DNA from: Verticillium longisporum
Taxonomy: Eukaryota; Ascomycota; Sordariomycetes; Glomerellales; Plectosphaerellaceae
Direction of reading: 5' to 3'
Assembly: GCA_019188255.1 (NCBI GenBank)
Contig: JAETXT010000005.1
Span: forward strand, 4,216,001-4,280,000
Length of the DNA stretch: 64,000 nt
Under the pieces are notes generated by a model. That model ran no database searches and was not told the DNA's origin. It saw only the letters and a list, made by a program, of their open reading frames with translations. The position numbers and the translations under genes are program-made. The first letter of the stretch is position 1; each line of letters opens with the position of its first letter. Positions 21,113-32,788 of this stretch are shown one piece after another.

Positions 21113-22908
21113 CTAGCTCATAATCTCCCATAGTCTGATCTTGCCGACGTCATTTCCGACGGCGAGCACGTCGCTCTTCCTTCCAAATGCAACACACGTC
21201 ACTCGTCCGAGAGGGGTGTTTTCTGTCGGCCAATTCCTGTACACGGTGCAGCTAGGCAGGTGCGCAAGCTTGAGGGCATCCTTCTTGTGCTGGCTGCCAA
21301 AGGCGAGCAGCTGTCCGTCAGGCGAGAACGTGAGGACCGTGACGGGTGTGACGAGCTGCTCGAAGCGACGTGTGGGTTCCGGGTTCGCCTTGATCGTGTT
21401 GACGCCCGCCTTGTTTGTCGCGAAGAGCTCGGCACGGTCGTAGATGTTCGTGACACCGCTGTTCGAGCCGACAGCGACCCACCGGTCGTTGCCAAGGGTG
21501 GCAGGACCCTGGTGGCCGCCGAGCGCGACGACAATGCCGCCGATGCAGCCCTCGTCGTGCCAGATGCCGAGGAACTTTCGCTCTTCCATGCTGTACTCGC
21601 CAACCTGGCCGCCTCGTCCCAGAATCGTGAGGCCGTCGCCCGTGCTCCACCACGCAAAGTCCGCGATACCGTGACGGCTGTCGAGGCGCGCTGCGGCGAT
21701 CCATTGCCTTGAGCCAACGCTGATAATATTGATAATACCACCGCCTTTCCTCGACGATGCCACGAAACCCATATACCGACGGCAGGGGCTGAGCTTGAAG
21801 CGCACCATCGACTTGTGTGCGACATTGTGGCCTTGAATCTGCGAAGTCTTTTGCACCAGGCCGGACTGCAGGCCCCAGCTGTGGGAGTACTTTCGGCGGC
21901 CGGCGAAGAAAATCTGATCGCCGCCGGGATAGAGGAACTCGGCTCTCCTCACGTCGATCTGCTTGGCCTGCACCGAGGTCAACATGGGGTTCGGTGTCGG
22001 GTGTGCCGTAGGGTTGATGTGGTGGAGGAATAGTACCGACGCGACGCTCGACGAGAGCAGCACGGGATATTCGGGATGGAAGGAGAGGTTGCCGACGGCG
22101 GCCTTGTGTGTGTCGGGTATGGGGCGGGTTCGCTGAATGTCGATGACCTCGGGCCGCAGCCTCCTCTTCTTGCCGTCGTCCTTGCCGGCAAGACGACCGA
22201 CGTCGCGCAGCAGCTTCTCCAGCGGCGCCGCAGAAAGCTCACTGTCGCTCTCCTCGGCATCATCATCGTCGGAGCTGCTAGAGGAATCTGACGCCGCAGC
22301 GGACGACCTTCTCCTCCTCTTGGCAGGCCTGCCCTCGGCTTCTCTGGCCCACTTTGGTAGGGGTTCAGCGCCAGGTACTGGCGTCGAAGCCTCTGCGCGT
22401 ACTCGGCTCCTGTGACCACATCCTCGCTCTCGGCAATGCGCAGCTTGCGCAGCTGTGACACGCCCGCCAGCGATACAGTCAATCGCTCGTCATCACTATC
22501 TTCCCAGGCCGGCGCGGCGGCCGATGCTGCAGCCTCCTTTTCGGTCTTCTTCGATTGTGTGCTGTGCTGGCCGGGTGCACTGGGCGCGGCGTCGACAAAG
22601 AAAAGGTCGGCATCGTCCACGCCTTCGAGGTTGGGCTCGTCAGCCTTGGTGAGCTGTAGTTGGCGTTCCTTCTCAAGAAGATCAAAGTCGGTCAGGGAAT
22701 CGTTGCTGAAGAGATTTTGGCGGAAGCTCGCTTTGCTTCCGAGGACCAGGCGCTCGAGCTCCTCCTCCTCGGCGTCCTTCTCTGCGACGGGAGCTTTTGT
22801 GAGGTTGAAGACGTCGACTTCCTGGTCGGACTCATCGTCGGAGAGATCGACCTCCTCCGCAATGGAGGAATCGTCGGGAAAATCCTCAAACTCCTGCTTG
22901 TCGGCCAT
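21113..22908 (-). CDS. UTP18: U3 snoRNP protein UTP18 (WD40), frame-broken once
   Basis: Component of the small-subunit processome needed for 18S rRNA processing in the nucleolus. The N-terminal third is acidic (MADKQEFEDFPDDSS...SDDESDQEVD), as in Utp18, and leads to YAQRLRRQYLALNP. The C-terminal two thirds form a WD40 propeller (SFHPEYPVLLSSS, CRRYMGFVASS, VLTFSPDGQLLAFGS, IRLWEIMS at the end). The two halves are in different frames. The break lies at a G4 run on the plus strand (22360-22363, C4 on the coding strand). With five bases there the frame continues as LPKWAREAEG and reads straight into the propeller. Because this gene is normally essential and single copy, I read the break as a one-base consensus gap rather than a true pseudogene. 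Confidence 0.85.
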
Positions 22909-23438
22909 GGCTGAGTATGTTGGGTGGTGGTTGGCGGTGGTGACAGTCGAGAGGCGCTACCGAATGCACCACCCAAGTGTGTACTCCAGAAGTTTTTTTT
23001 CTCTGATCCAAGTCAGCCTTGCAGGTGGTCTGCGGCTGTTAATTGGGTCTTCAAAAAAGCCATCCATGAATTTGGCCAATAGAAGCGCCCTGTTCAGGCA
23101 AGGCTCCAGGGTTGTCGCCCACCCCTCTCACCCCACTTCGTAACTTCATCCGACGACATTCAACTCCCCTTAAGGTACCGTCATTCTTCCTCGATATTCT
23201 ATTAGAATGCTCAATTCAATGTGCGTCGGTAGAAACTGTGCAGTTTCATGCGTCGCACGCTGAGATTTATTCCATGGGCAGCGATTTATAGCTGCCTCCT
23301 TCGGACCTCCCGCCTTGGACCTCTTCATGGTGATGACTGTCTTGAGCACCTAGGCACCTAGGCTATACCTTGAACACGATGTCGATCACTCTCCCATCCA
23401 CAGGTTGAAGTCTCTCGCCTTTGCATCCGGCGATCGTC
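22909..23438. promoter_or_regulatory. divergent promoter region, UTP18 and F-box gene
   Basis: 530 bp between two divergently transcribed genes, so it holds both promoters. It includes the short repeated word CACCTAGG near 23350. No specific factor site was identified. Confidence 0.4.
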
Positions 23439-25082
23439 ATGAATTTTCTTACGAGCCTACCCGAGGACCTTCTCCTCCTGATACTCGAGCTGCTGCCGCC
23501 ATCCCAAGTGGTCCGATGCCGCCTCATCAGCCGGACCATTCATCATGCGCTGACGCGTGCAAATCTCTGCAAGCATCTCCTACTCTCCATGCTGCCACGT
23601 TCGCGAGAGGCCAGGTTGTTTCGAAGGCTGCGCGAAAACGCGGAAGACGCCGTGGTGCGGGCGAAAGACTGGTCTGTCGTATTCGCCGTCGCTGCCCGTC
23701 GTCACCATCACCAGATCACAGGCACATTGTGCTCCGCTCGAGAGATTTCCTTGCTGCCAGCTGAGCATTTTTTTGAGGGCGTATTACCTTGGGACACTAT
23801 TCTACGTTTCGATGACTTGACAATGCCCTTGTACTACGACGATGTCGTCTGGGCCTACGGCTCTAGCGAGGGCCTGCTTGTGTACCCGGTATCCGGCCAG
23901 GAGTACTGCGCTTTGGATATAGCCTTGGGCAACTCGCAACTTGTGCCATTCACCACGAAAGGTCGTATAATACGGCGAGTGAGACTCAATCACGGAGTGC
24001 TTGTTTTCGAGTGGGCAGAGCAGGAGGCTTTCCACCAGCTAAACGAAGGCGAAGGCGTCCATCGCCACTTCGCCTCAGCATTTGACGTGTGGACAGACAA
24101 GGGGGAGTACGACACACTGCCGGACCTGGCTGCGTCGAAGCCCGGTGATGCTGCAGAAGGAGAGAGATCCAAGCCACAAAGATGGCATTTCGCCCTTCGC
24201 GCCGAGTGGAAAATCCACTACCTAGGCCTCCCACTGGCCACCAGCGACCGTTTCTACTCTGCCCACAATGGAACCCATTACGCCCTCTATGTGTGGCAAC
24301 CCAATCGCTCGCCCTGGGGTGAAGACAGCCCGCTCGAACGCCTGACGGTCTGGGACATTGGCAACCCCCGAAGGGCAGGGTCCTGCGTCCCCGTCGCTCC
24401 TGTCGAGCCAGATATGATACGCAGCATTACGAACGAACATCTTGCGCCCTCGGGTCTCCGCCAGTCCGACACGCCGTCACTGCGCTCTCTCGCTCTCGAC
24501 AGCGAGACCCGCGATCCCCACACTGGGCAGTCGACAGGCCACCTCTTCTTCCTGACGGAAGAGCACCGCTGGGCCGCAGGCTTCCAGTCCGGTCTCCCCC
24601 CACCCCGCTTTCACAGCGTACGCACCACCGGCATCCCGCTGCAGGGCGACGGGCCCGTCTGGGTGAACGAGTGCAGCGGCAACACTGCCAATCCGGCCTG
24701 TCGAGGGGACGCGTTCGCCGTGGAAGAAGAGCATGCGTGGCCCGGCTGGGCGCCGTGCTGGCGGCACGAGGACTTTCCGTACCTGACCGTCGCGCAGGTC
24801 GTGGACCGCGCGGCGGGGGTGCGCTTCAGTGCGCGGCAGTGCTTCACCATGGATGTCGTCAGTGTGAACAGGGGCCCGGAGCAGGGCACAGCCAGCTCCG
24901 TCTCGAGAGCGGACGCGCGAGAAGGCACGAAAGGGGCCGACGACGATGGGGCCCTGCAGAGAGAAGTTCGATTCTCGGACGGGACTTGGGGGCGGATCAT
25001 GGCAAAGGGACAGATCGCGGGTGATGAGCGATGGCTGATTGGCGAGACTTCTGGGAGGGTCCTGACTGTACTCTATTTCTGA
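23439..25082 (+). CDS. F-box domain protein
   Basis: 547 residues from the ATG at 23439. The first 40 residues form an F-box: LTSLPEDLLLLILELLPPSQ followed by VVRCRLISRTIHHAL. F-box proteins recruit targets to SCF ubiquitin ligases through Skp1. The rest resembles the many fungal F-box proteins with a poorly conserved beta-rich target region (LVYPVSGQEYCALDI, HYALYVWQPNR, WRHEDFPYLTVAQVVDRAAGVRFS). I recognise no repeat class in it. Single exon, no frame break. The target is unknown. Confidence 0.78.
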   Translation: MNFLTSLPEDLLLLILELLPPSQVVRCRLISRTIHHALTRANLCKHLLLSMLPRSREARLFRRLRENAEDAVVRAKDWSVVFAVAARRHHHQITGTLCSAREISLLPAEHFFEGVLPWDTILRFDDLTMPLYYDDVVWAYGSSEGLLVYPVSGQEYCALDIALGNSQLVPFTTKGRIIRRVRLNHGVLVFEWAEQEAFHQLNEGEGVHRHFASAFDVWTDKGEYDTLPDLAASKPGDAAEGERSKPQRWHFALRAEWKIHYLGLPLATSDRFYSAHNGTHYALYVWQPNRSPWGEDSPLERLTVWDIGNPRRAGSCVPVAPVEPDMIRSITNEHLAPSGLRQSDTPSLRSLALDSETRDPHTGQSTGHLFFLTEEHRWAAGFQSGLPPPRFHSVRTTGIPLQGDGPVWVNECSGNTANPACRGDAFAVEEEHAWPGWAPCWRHEDFPYLTVAQVVDRAAGVRFSARQCFTMDVVSVNRGPEQGTASSVSRADAREGTKGADDDGALQREVRFSDGTWGRIMAKGQIAGDERWLIGETSGRVLTVLYF

Positions 25083-26041
25083 GACTGCCTAGATACCTCA
25101 GCCGGCCATGTTACGATGAATACATCGCTCCTCCGTTTCGATGCCCAAGGTACAATGGGGGGCTGCGCACATGTTCAAATTCACGCCCAGAATCTGTTTC
25201 AACATCAACGAACCCACAAGTCGAGACGGCTCAAGAATACCCAAAATTCGTCCCATGTTTGGGCTGGGAGGTGAGTACCAAAAGCAGATCGACCTGGCCT
25301 GGACCTCCTCCATCTCACCCTCGTGACCCCTCATGGTGCCCAAGCCAGCCCACGCCCCCTCACCACCAACACCAATCAGCCAAACCCTCCCACCACCCTT
25401 CATAACCGCAAACAAGCGTATTCTGCCCAACGACAATCGGCGCCCCTCCCCGGTCCTCCATGGTCGAGCGGTTCACAACGTTGCACTCTGTCGAATACAC
25501 ACCCCGCGGTCCCAAAACGATTGACGTGATCTAACCCTGATGTCCCCCATCCCTCCTGTGAGCACGCGAGTTCGAGTCGGCGCTAGAGACGTAGGGACCA
25601 GCTTGTCCTGAACTCTTTTGCCGCTCTGTATCTAATGCAGTATTGCTGTGAGGAGCGCGAATGACGACTCTGCGTTCTTACCATGCACGGGCAGGTCAGT
25701 TTGCAGTAGATTGTTCCGATACTCGTTGCATAACCTCGCCGGAACGCCACACCAGTATTTCCCAGACCGGTGTTATGAGGTAAGAGATTAAAAGATGTTC
25801 CATTTGGTCGTGTTCTCGTCTAGTAGAGCGTTGTCCAAATTCGTGTGACATCGGTTCGAATATATCTACTCCCTGCGAACCCAATTTCCTGAGATGAACA
25901 GTCTTCTAGTCTGGCCCGACTCCACGTAATTTCAAAGAGAAACCCACAAACATAAAGCTGGCTGGCCAAGAAAGCACGTCAGCGCCCCAACACCAAGCCC
26001 AACATAGCACGGCATCATGCCTCCCCGAGGGGGACGCTACT
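25083..26041. other. intergenic between convergent genes
   Basis: Almost 1 kb between the 3' ends of the F-box gene and the flavoprotein gene. Small open frames here carry no recognisable protein. Confidence 0.45.
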
Positions 26042-28249
26042 CTACTCGGTCGCCATGGGCGTCGTTTCCGCCGCAGATGCAGAAGGCGACCTCGCTGCCG
26101 CCCCGCCGCCGTTAGGCAGCTGCAAGAACGCGTCGTAATATCTGTCCAGCCACCTGGCTGCCTCGACACCCGAGTCGTCAACGCTCGAGTCCCACCTTCC
26201 GAGGGATCCGACGTAGCCATCGGGGCGGACGTTGACAATAGCGACCTCGCCGGGGCCGAGACTGCCGAGCCACTTGTTCGTGCACAGTGAGCCGCGTGTA
26301 TCCTGCTCAGGAATGTCATCAAGGTAGAAGGTCCAACGGCTGTCCTGCAAGAGGGCAGGCAGATCAGAGATCTCGACATCGGTTTTCGGCATTGTAGCTG
26401 AGCTGTTAGTACGCATGGTCGAACATTGCAAGATGAAAAGCAGACTTACTAATGAGGGCAAAGGTGAAGAGGTGGCTGACGGCAGTGTAACGCTCCGGCC
26501 GCGAGTAGATGTCTTCCGAGGAGGGCAGACGGGGTTGCGCCGCGTACGAGGCGCTGGCGGCGGCGGACAGTTTGCTGATGAACGAGTTTTTCGAGGCGAT
26601 GGCCTGGCAGAAGGTCTCCAGGAATGGGTTGGATGCTTGGATGTCCCACATGAGGAGGTAGATTCTGAATTGGCCCATCATGGGAATATCGAGCTGAATG
26701 TCGACGGGGTTCGAGTCGATGTAGCGTGTCACCTTGGCCGGTGGCAGCAGGCAACCGGGCCGGGCGTCACCCATGAGCATACCCTGGGGTTCCGTCTGGT
26801 TGAGAGGGCTCTCGGCGTACTCAGCGCCGACGCCCGAAATGAAACGCACGTTAGTCTTGAAGTTCTCGGACAGAGCAACAGCGTCACCACCGGCGATGCG
26901 ATTGGCGTGCTCATAGTCAAAGTTGACGAGGTCAAGAGCAATCTTCCTCCTCTCCTCTTCATAACTCTCGAGTAGGCAGGGCTTGGCAAGGCCCCTTACT
27001 GCGAGGTTGAGCTTCCAGGCAAGGTTCCACGAGTCGTGCATGGACGTGTTCATGCCTTGAGCGGCCTTGGGCGAGTGAGTGTGTGAGGCGTCGCCGGCGA
27101 GGAAAGCGCGCAGGTGCGAATCGCAGAAACGGCTGGCGACACGCTGGCCAATCTGGTAGCGTCCGAACCACTCGATGTATTTCCAATCGACGTTGTAAGG
27201 CGCCATGATCTGCTTGGCGCGGCGCATGACAAACTCTTGGCCGAGCTGCTGTCTATCGACCTTGGCGCCAGCAGACTTGAGCTCAATGTAGAATCGCGTC
27301 ATGTTGCGTTCGCGAGGAATGATGAGGATGGATCCATGCTCCTGGGAGTAGACGAGAGTCTTAGACCAGATATCGGGGAAGTCGGTGATCAGCTCGCCGT
27401 CGAGCACACCCCAGACGGCGGCCTGCGAAAGGCCAATGGCTTTCGCCTCGGGGATGCTCTTGCGGACCTTGGAGTGCGCACCATCGCCTGTGAAGTCAGT
27501 CAGCTGTCGTGTCGCGAAAAAAATATCGCCGAGGCGAAAAGAACTTACAGCCGACAAGGTACTGTGTCAATATCGTCCTCCGGTCCTGGGTAACGTTGGC
27601 CTTGCAATTCACTTGCAAGGGGCCGGCCTTATTCTCCGGGACACTGAACGACTCAAAAGCCGTGTTCCTCCGCACCTCGACGCCGCGTTTCTTCAGGTCG
27701 TCAATGAAGAGGCTCTCCACCATGCCTTGGTGCACCAGCAGAATGTACGGGTCCAGGACGTCAATGACGGGCGGGTAGTGCACCTCGCGACCCAGCCTGT
27801 GCAGCGGCTCCTCGGCGGTACTCCTCCAAAAAGAGATGTCATAAACTCGAACGCCGCGCTTCAGCAGGGGGTCTGCGAGGCGCATCTGTCGAAATGTCTC
27901 GATCGTCTTGGGTTGCAATCCGTCTGCCCTGCGCGGAGAACAGAGTTAGCACGTGTGGTCATCGCATGCGGATGATTCCATCAAGAAAGACTCACCTGCC
28001 CACAGGCGTCTGATCAGCTCTGTCATCAACAACCTCGACCTTGACGCCCATGCGTCCCAGATTGGCTGCAAGCATGAGGCCTGCCGGGCCAGCACCAATG
28101 ACGCATACCTGCGACTCGATTGGCGGCTCGGGCAAGCTGCGCAGAAGCGTAAGGGTATCAGAGGAGCTCTCGAAGTTGGTCTGGAGGCGGTCGACGCCAG
28201 ATTGCCGGTCCTCCATCGAGGGTTCCGACTGTACGGCGCTCGGGACCAT
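26042..28249 (-). CDS. FAD-dependent phenol 2-monooxygenase-type hydroxylase
   Basis: Aromatic-ring hydroxylase using FAD and NAD(P)H. Four exons fit with consistent phases: 28249-27996, 27928-27549, 27487-26450 and 26397-26042. They sum to 2028 bp, 675 residues, the usual length for fungal phenol hydroxylases. Exon 1 has the FAD-binding motif [13 protein letters not shown]. Exon 3 has the DG pair at its start ([10 protein letters not shown]) and the second FAD motif [19 protein letters not shown]. The C-terminal exon is the thioredoxin-like dimerisation domain ([13 protein letters not shown]). The start is the first ATG of the frame ([10 protein letters not shown]). Substrate class (phenol, resorcinol or a secondary-metabolite ring) is not decided by sequence. 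An SDR gene lies 1.5 kb upstream in the same orientation. Confidence 0.9.
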
Positions 28250-29703
28250 GGCTGGGAGTATTGTTGTCGTTGTTCGCGGCAGCGGCGGCGGCGGTGTGTT
28301 GCGAGTCGACAAGGCCGACGTGATGCGCCGTTCCTTATTCCGTCCTTGTCTTTTGACAGCTTTTCTCTCAAGGCTCAAATTATTCAGGTGTGCTGTTCCT
28401 TGTCCTCTCTGGAGGGGTTCGTGTCAGGGTTCGCGATCGTTCGGCGGCAGCACGAGCCGGCTGGGATATCGGTTTCAGGAAGTCGTCGATCCGGCGCAAG
28501 ATGCCAGACGGGTGGGCTCGCTCGCACGCACGCGAGAGGTGGAGCAGAAGGGACCAACGTGTCGGGGAGCGTCACGGGGAGCAGTCGAACCGAGCTCAGT
28601 CGTTTGCTTTCGTAGGTTCGGGGCCAGGCGGGCGCACAATCCGAGGATCGACGAACGACCAGAGTTGGAGGTTGACTTTGACGACGCCTCCGGCAGCAGG
28701 AGAAAGGAAGGGTGAAAGAGCAACGAATTTGACACAGCTCAGGGCGAGCCGCTAGCGTAAAGTATAGATCAATCACTATCAATCGGACTAGCCGGACATG
28801 AGCGGACTTTGGGGAGCGGGCAGATGGTGTGAGAAGAGAGAGGGCAAGCCGCCTCGCGAGCCCAGTCGAGGAAGGCGGTGGTGGTCTTTTGCCCAAAAAT
28901 GGCATGACTTCACGAGGCTCGTGGAGTGAGAATGGGCTGATTTTCGCGGAAGGGACCACCCTGGCCATGTTCCTGCTTCCCCACGCCGCGCCGCGACATT
29001 TCATCGCCCCGTGATTGGTCGCATCGGAGGCTGCCCCTCTCCGCGGGGTACTTCTTGCCCTGCACGATAGGCCGTGGCTTCCCACGACTCTCCCATCACG
29101 GCGGGTCCCGGTCTTTCTGTCACTGGAGATCGGGGTTGCGCTTGCCATCGTCTTTGTGCGCTGAGGTGTGACAAGGTAAGGTAAGGTACGGTACAGGGGG
29201 GGGTTGGACCCTCCTGAGGGGCCGAAACCCCCTAAGGAGACTCTGTAGTGGGCCCGTTACGGCACTTTAGCGGGACGGGGCTCTGGAACAGGCGCTGTGG
29301 CTCTGAGAGCTCTCCACTTGGGTGCTGGGGGGGTTCCTTCTCTTGATGGTGATGGCTTCAGTATTCCGGCAGTTGTCTAGCTACTCACCTGCTGGACAGA
29401 CAGTCATGGCCTCACGATGCAATGAGATGGTTACACAGCATTGCCGAGATGGAGAGTCGTATCTTAGCCCGGTGGCAATCTGGTAGCATTGCAAAGAACA
29501 TACATTGGCACTGCATTGGTCGACATATTCTCCCGACCACTCAGGAAACATCTGACTCGCAGGTGAGCCGCACAATGCAACCCAATTATCGGGTCAGATG
29601 GATGATCAACCAGACAAAACCTTCCGCATTACATACGACATCATATCCGAACATCGTCTCGCAAGAAGAAAAAAAACCTACGTCCATCATCGTGCCACGG
29701 CCC
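28250..29703. other. gene-free stretch, hydroxylase promoter side
   Basis: 1.45 kb containing the hydroxylase promoter and the 3' flank of the SDR gene. At 29170-29195 a short AAGGT tandem repeat precedes a G-run and a GC-rich interrupted inverted repeat (about 29195-29240). Longer open frames here are GC shadows. Confidence 0.45.
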
Positions 29704-30822
29704 CTACTTCACCAGCACGGTGCTCTCGTCTGCCTCCTTGTCTCTGCCGTCGTAGTGCTTGTCGAGGTCCTTGACGACCTGCCGCCCCGAGAAGCCCGAC
29801 ATGAGCTTCTCGCTCTGGGCCCGCAGCCTGACCTGCCACCAGTGCGGGTAGGCACGGAGACCGGCGAGGCTGGCACCGGCGCCGGGCACGATGACCTGAC
29901 CGCTGCGGCCCGTGAGGACCTGACGAACGACGGCCTCGGCGACCGTCTCGGGCTCGAGCGCCGGCATGAGGAAGGGCGTGTCCTGGTTGTAGCCCGTGAA
30001 GAGGGCCGTCTTGGTGTAGCCCTGGTTGACGAGCACGGTGCGGACGCGGGGCGCCTTGTAGCGCGTCGTCAGCTCGGCCGTGAGGCCCTCGTGGAACGCC
30101 ATGGCCGCCGCCTTGGACGCGCCGTAGTCGACCATGTTGGGCACGGCGAGGAAGGCGGCAAACGACGCGACGGTCACGATGGTGCCGTGGTTCGCCCGCA
30201 CCATGGCCGGCAGGAACGCCTGCGTCGTCCAGTAGTGCGCCAGCGCGTTGACGTCAAACGTGAAGCGAATGTCGCGCTCCGACGCCTCGAGCACCGTCTT
30301 GCCGCGCGCCACGCCCGCGTTGTTGATGAGCACCGTCGGGTCGCCGACGCGCCGCCGCACCTCGTCGGCCGCCGCCTGTACTGCCGCCGTCGACGTCAGG
30401 TCGCACTGCACGTACGTCACGTTGGGCCCCGCCGAGAAGGTCATGGGCTGGATGTCGAGCACGACGACCTGCGTGCCGCGCTCGGCGAAGAGACGCACAA
30501 TGTGCCCGCCGATGCCGCCGGCGCCGCCCGTCACGAGCACAATCTCGCGCCGCCAGTCGTACCGGTCGCTCGTCCAGTTGTTGAGTACGCGGTCCGACAA
30601 CCAGGCGTTGGCCCACCGGGCGAGCGAAGCGTAGAGGAGGAGCTTGAGGCGCGCAAAGGCCGTGGGGTATAGGATGGCCAGGTCGCCGCCCTTCTTGGTG
30701 TAGCGCGCCAGCAGCACGAGCGGCAGCAGCACGCTGGGGTTGAGGGCTGTGCGGCCGAGGAGGGAGAAGATGGGATCCGCCGTGAGGCCCTCGCGAGGGA
30801 GGAGACCCTGGTGCATCGGCAT
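29704..30822 (-). CDS. short-chain dehydrogenase/reductase with N-terminal hydrophobic segment
   Basis: 372 residues from the ATG at 30822. Classical SDR features: nucleotide motif VLVTGGAGGIGGHIV, acidic residue after beta-2 (VVVLDIQ, NAD preference likely), NNAG in LINNAGVARGK, and the catalytic YGASK with upstream Ser in VASFAAFL. The ~70 residues before the fold (LNPSVLLPLVLLARYTKKGG) are partly hydrophobic. The layout resembles the SDR16C/retinol-dehydrogenase-like lipid-droplet or ER enzymes. The C-terminal tail (PHWWQVRLRAQSEKLMSGFSGRQ) also fits that group. The substrate, perhaps a sterol or lipid, is inferred only. A 416-codon open frame on the opposite strand is a shadow. Confidence 0.86.
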   Translation of the reverse strand: MPMHQGLLPREGLTADPIFSLLGRTALNPSVLLPLVLLARYTKKGGDLAILYPTAFARLKLLLYASLARWANAWLSDRVLNNWTSDRYDWRREIVLVTGGAGGIGGHIVRLFAERGTQVVVLDIQPMTFSAGPNVTYVQCDLTSTAAVQAAADEVRRRVGDPTVLINNAGVARGKTVLEASERDIRFTFDVNALAHYWTTQAFLPAMVRANHGTIVTVASFAAFLAVPNMVDYGASKAAAMAFHEGLTAELTTRYKAPRVRTVLVNQGYTKTALFTGYNQDTPFLMPALEPETVAEAVVRQVLTGRSGQVIVPGAGASLAGLRAYPHWWQVRLRAQSEKLMSGFSGRQVVKDLDKHYDGRDKEADESTVLVK

Positions 30823-31825
30823 GGTGAGTGGTCTTCGGTGGTGGAATAAGGTGCGTGGCAATGTTCGGTCGTTGTAGACGAGGCCCGGGTCACGATCTCG
30901 TACGTTGAGATTTGGGAATGAGTGAGGTAACCACGCCAGCGAGAAGGAGACATCAGACTACTAATAGGAACAGCTTCTCCGTAGCTCATCATCTCCAGCA
31001 CGCGCCCAGGGTGTCGGCAATGCAGGGTAGAGGACCACAGCTTCAGTTAGTGCAGCTCGAAGAGGTACATGCTCCTGGCGGCTCGCTCCTCGTCCCCCGA
31101 TGTACCCGTGACACTGCCTCGTAACATTGGAAATCGGACGATTGCTCAGACAAGCAAGCTATTCGTCCCCTCTTTCAGATCGCAAACACCGAGGTCCATG
31201 CAAGTGCTGGGGGGAAATGCGGGGGAGGCTGGACGTGCACCTAGCGAGCAAGGCAACGAGCACCAGCAGAGGCACCAGCCGAAGCTCCAACACCAGGAGC
31301 GGCGGCCGCGCTAGGCCGATCGTGCATGTGAAGGGAGCGTCGCCCGCGCGTCTTAACCCGTTTAGGGGAACCAGCTCGCTTGCGGGGCGGGCATTGGGTC
31401 CGAGCCTCTCATGTTGATCCCCTTGGGCAAAGACGTTGGGAAAGTTGCACTGACGGGGAAATGGAAATGATTCAATTGGTGAGTATAGAGGTAATCTGTA
31501 ATGTGACCTTAGATTTCAACTGCTTGGGAACGAGGTTACCTAATTGACAGGTGATCAAGGCAACGATGATCTCAAGTGAACCTCGGTAGACACAAGCTTA
31601 ACAAATAGTATTGTTTGACAACGATGTGACGGCTGTGAGCCATCTTTCGTGCCCTTTCCGAAGCATCACGAACACATGCAGACGAACGGCGGAACAGCAA
31701 AGTCTGGTATCAAACCAGCCCTTCTGATTAAGTACTAAGAACAGCACCGCCGGGTATCACGAAGAGAACAGCAAACTGCTCAGCAGTGCAGACCGAAAAA
31801 AAAAATGTCAAGAAAGCATCCCTCC
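30823..31825. other. intergenic, SDR promoter side
   Basis: 1 kb with the SDR promoter and the 3' flank of the surface-protein gene. I see nothing coding, repeated or RNA-like. Confidence 0.45.
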
Positions 31826-32788
31826 TCACATGGCCAGAGCACATCCGATCGCCGCCACGGATAGCCAGCTGGCGCCGCTCCTCCAGCTGAGCGCACCCGC
31901 GGCGCCAAGACCGTCGCCGGGGCGTGCATCGGGCTTCAGCTCGCCGAAATCTCCATTGCCGTTACCATTGCCGTTACCATTGCCGTTACCATTGCCGTTA
32001 CCATTGCCGTTACCATTGCCCTTACCATTGCCCTTACCATTGCCGTTGCCGTCCTCGTTCGCAGGCTTGACCTCGATCTCCGTGGACCCGCCGGGGGCCG
32101 CGAAAATGCCAACGGCGTTGGCCGCGTTGACGTCGAGCTCCTCGGGCGAAAGCAGCGGGTTGTTCAGCGCGTCGCAGTCGGGCCGGTCGTCCCTCGCCTC
32201 GATTCTGTTCGTCAACCGCACGGGGACGTCAAAAATGGTGTAGTGGTCCTCGCCGTTGAGGCGAAAGTTTTGCCGGATCGAAATGTTGTAGAGGCCGCGG
32301 TCGCTATCGTCACCCGAGGGCTGGCCGTCGCTCACGAGACAGCGGGGGAAGAGCCAGTTGACGTGCTTGACGGTGCTGCCGGGCTCCTGGAGCATGATGG
32401 GGCCGAGGGTGCGGTTGTTCTCGGTCGCGGTGCCGTTGGAGATGGTGAAGTTGCGGCCCGTGACATAGCTCGACAGGAACATGGTGATGTTGAAAATGCC
32501 CGAGGGGCTGTCATCGGCGTAGGGCGGCAACGGGGTTTCGCCGTTGGTAGTCACGTCCAGCGAGACATGGAGGTTCTCTGCGCATGTTAGCAAGTTCACC
32601 GTCGCGAGACTTCAGTCGCTTGACAGACCTCCTCCCAGAGGGGTGCCGGGTTGTGGCGCATTCAGGATAGCGAGACCAGGCGTGTAGATCTGGCCGTTAT
32701 TAATTGTGAAGTTTTGTGCATAGTCGTCGCCGTCAGCAGCGGCCGCCAGCAATGGCAACAGAGCCACGAGGGAGAAGACCGCGAGCAT
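31826..32788 (-). CDS. putative GPI-anchored cell-surface glycoprotein
   Basis: Two exons (32788-32629 and 32577-31826; short intron with GTCTGT donor and GCGCAG acceptor) give 303 residues. The N-terminus is a clear signal peptide (MLAVFSLVALLPLLAAAADG). The mature part has several N-glycosylation sequons (NFT, NIT, NFT, NGT, NRT, NIS). A long Asn-Gly repeat (GNGNGKGNGK...) follows, encoded by the 12-bp minisatellite. The C-terminus ends in a hydrophobic tail (ASWLSVAAIGCALAM) without a cytoplasmic segment, as in GPI-anchored proteins. The globular part (FNITMFLSSYVTGRNFTI; LYNISIRQNFRLNGEDHY) is of a kind seen in uncharacterised fungal secreted proteins. Wall or surface location is inferred; function unknown. 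Confidence 0.8.
31954..32047. repeat. 12-bp coding minisatellite (Asn-Gly repeat)
   Basis: About eight tandem copies of a 12-bp unit (ATTGCCGTTACC on the plus strand, two copies with CTTACC) inside the surface-protein gene. They encode alternating Asn-Gly with occasional Lys-Gly. Copy number should vary without shifting the frame. Confidence 0.88.

Noticed and set aside
25560..25590. T-loop-like GTTCGAGTC as a second tRNA
   Set aside because: No acceptor, D or anticodon stem can be formed around it.
29422..30672. 416-codon plus-strand open frame
   Set aside because: It is antisense to a clear SDR gene, is rich in Arg/Val/His from GC bias, and matches no protein family.
31954..32047. Regular short repeats as a CRISPR array
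   Set aside because: The 12-bp units are directly adjacent without spacers and encode an Asn-Gly repeat in a eukaryotic gene.
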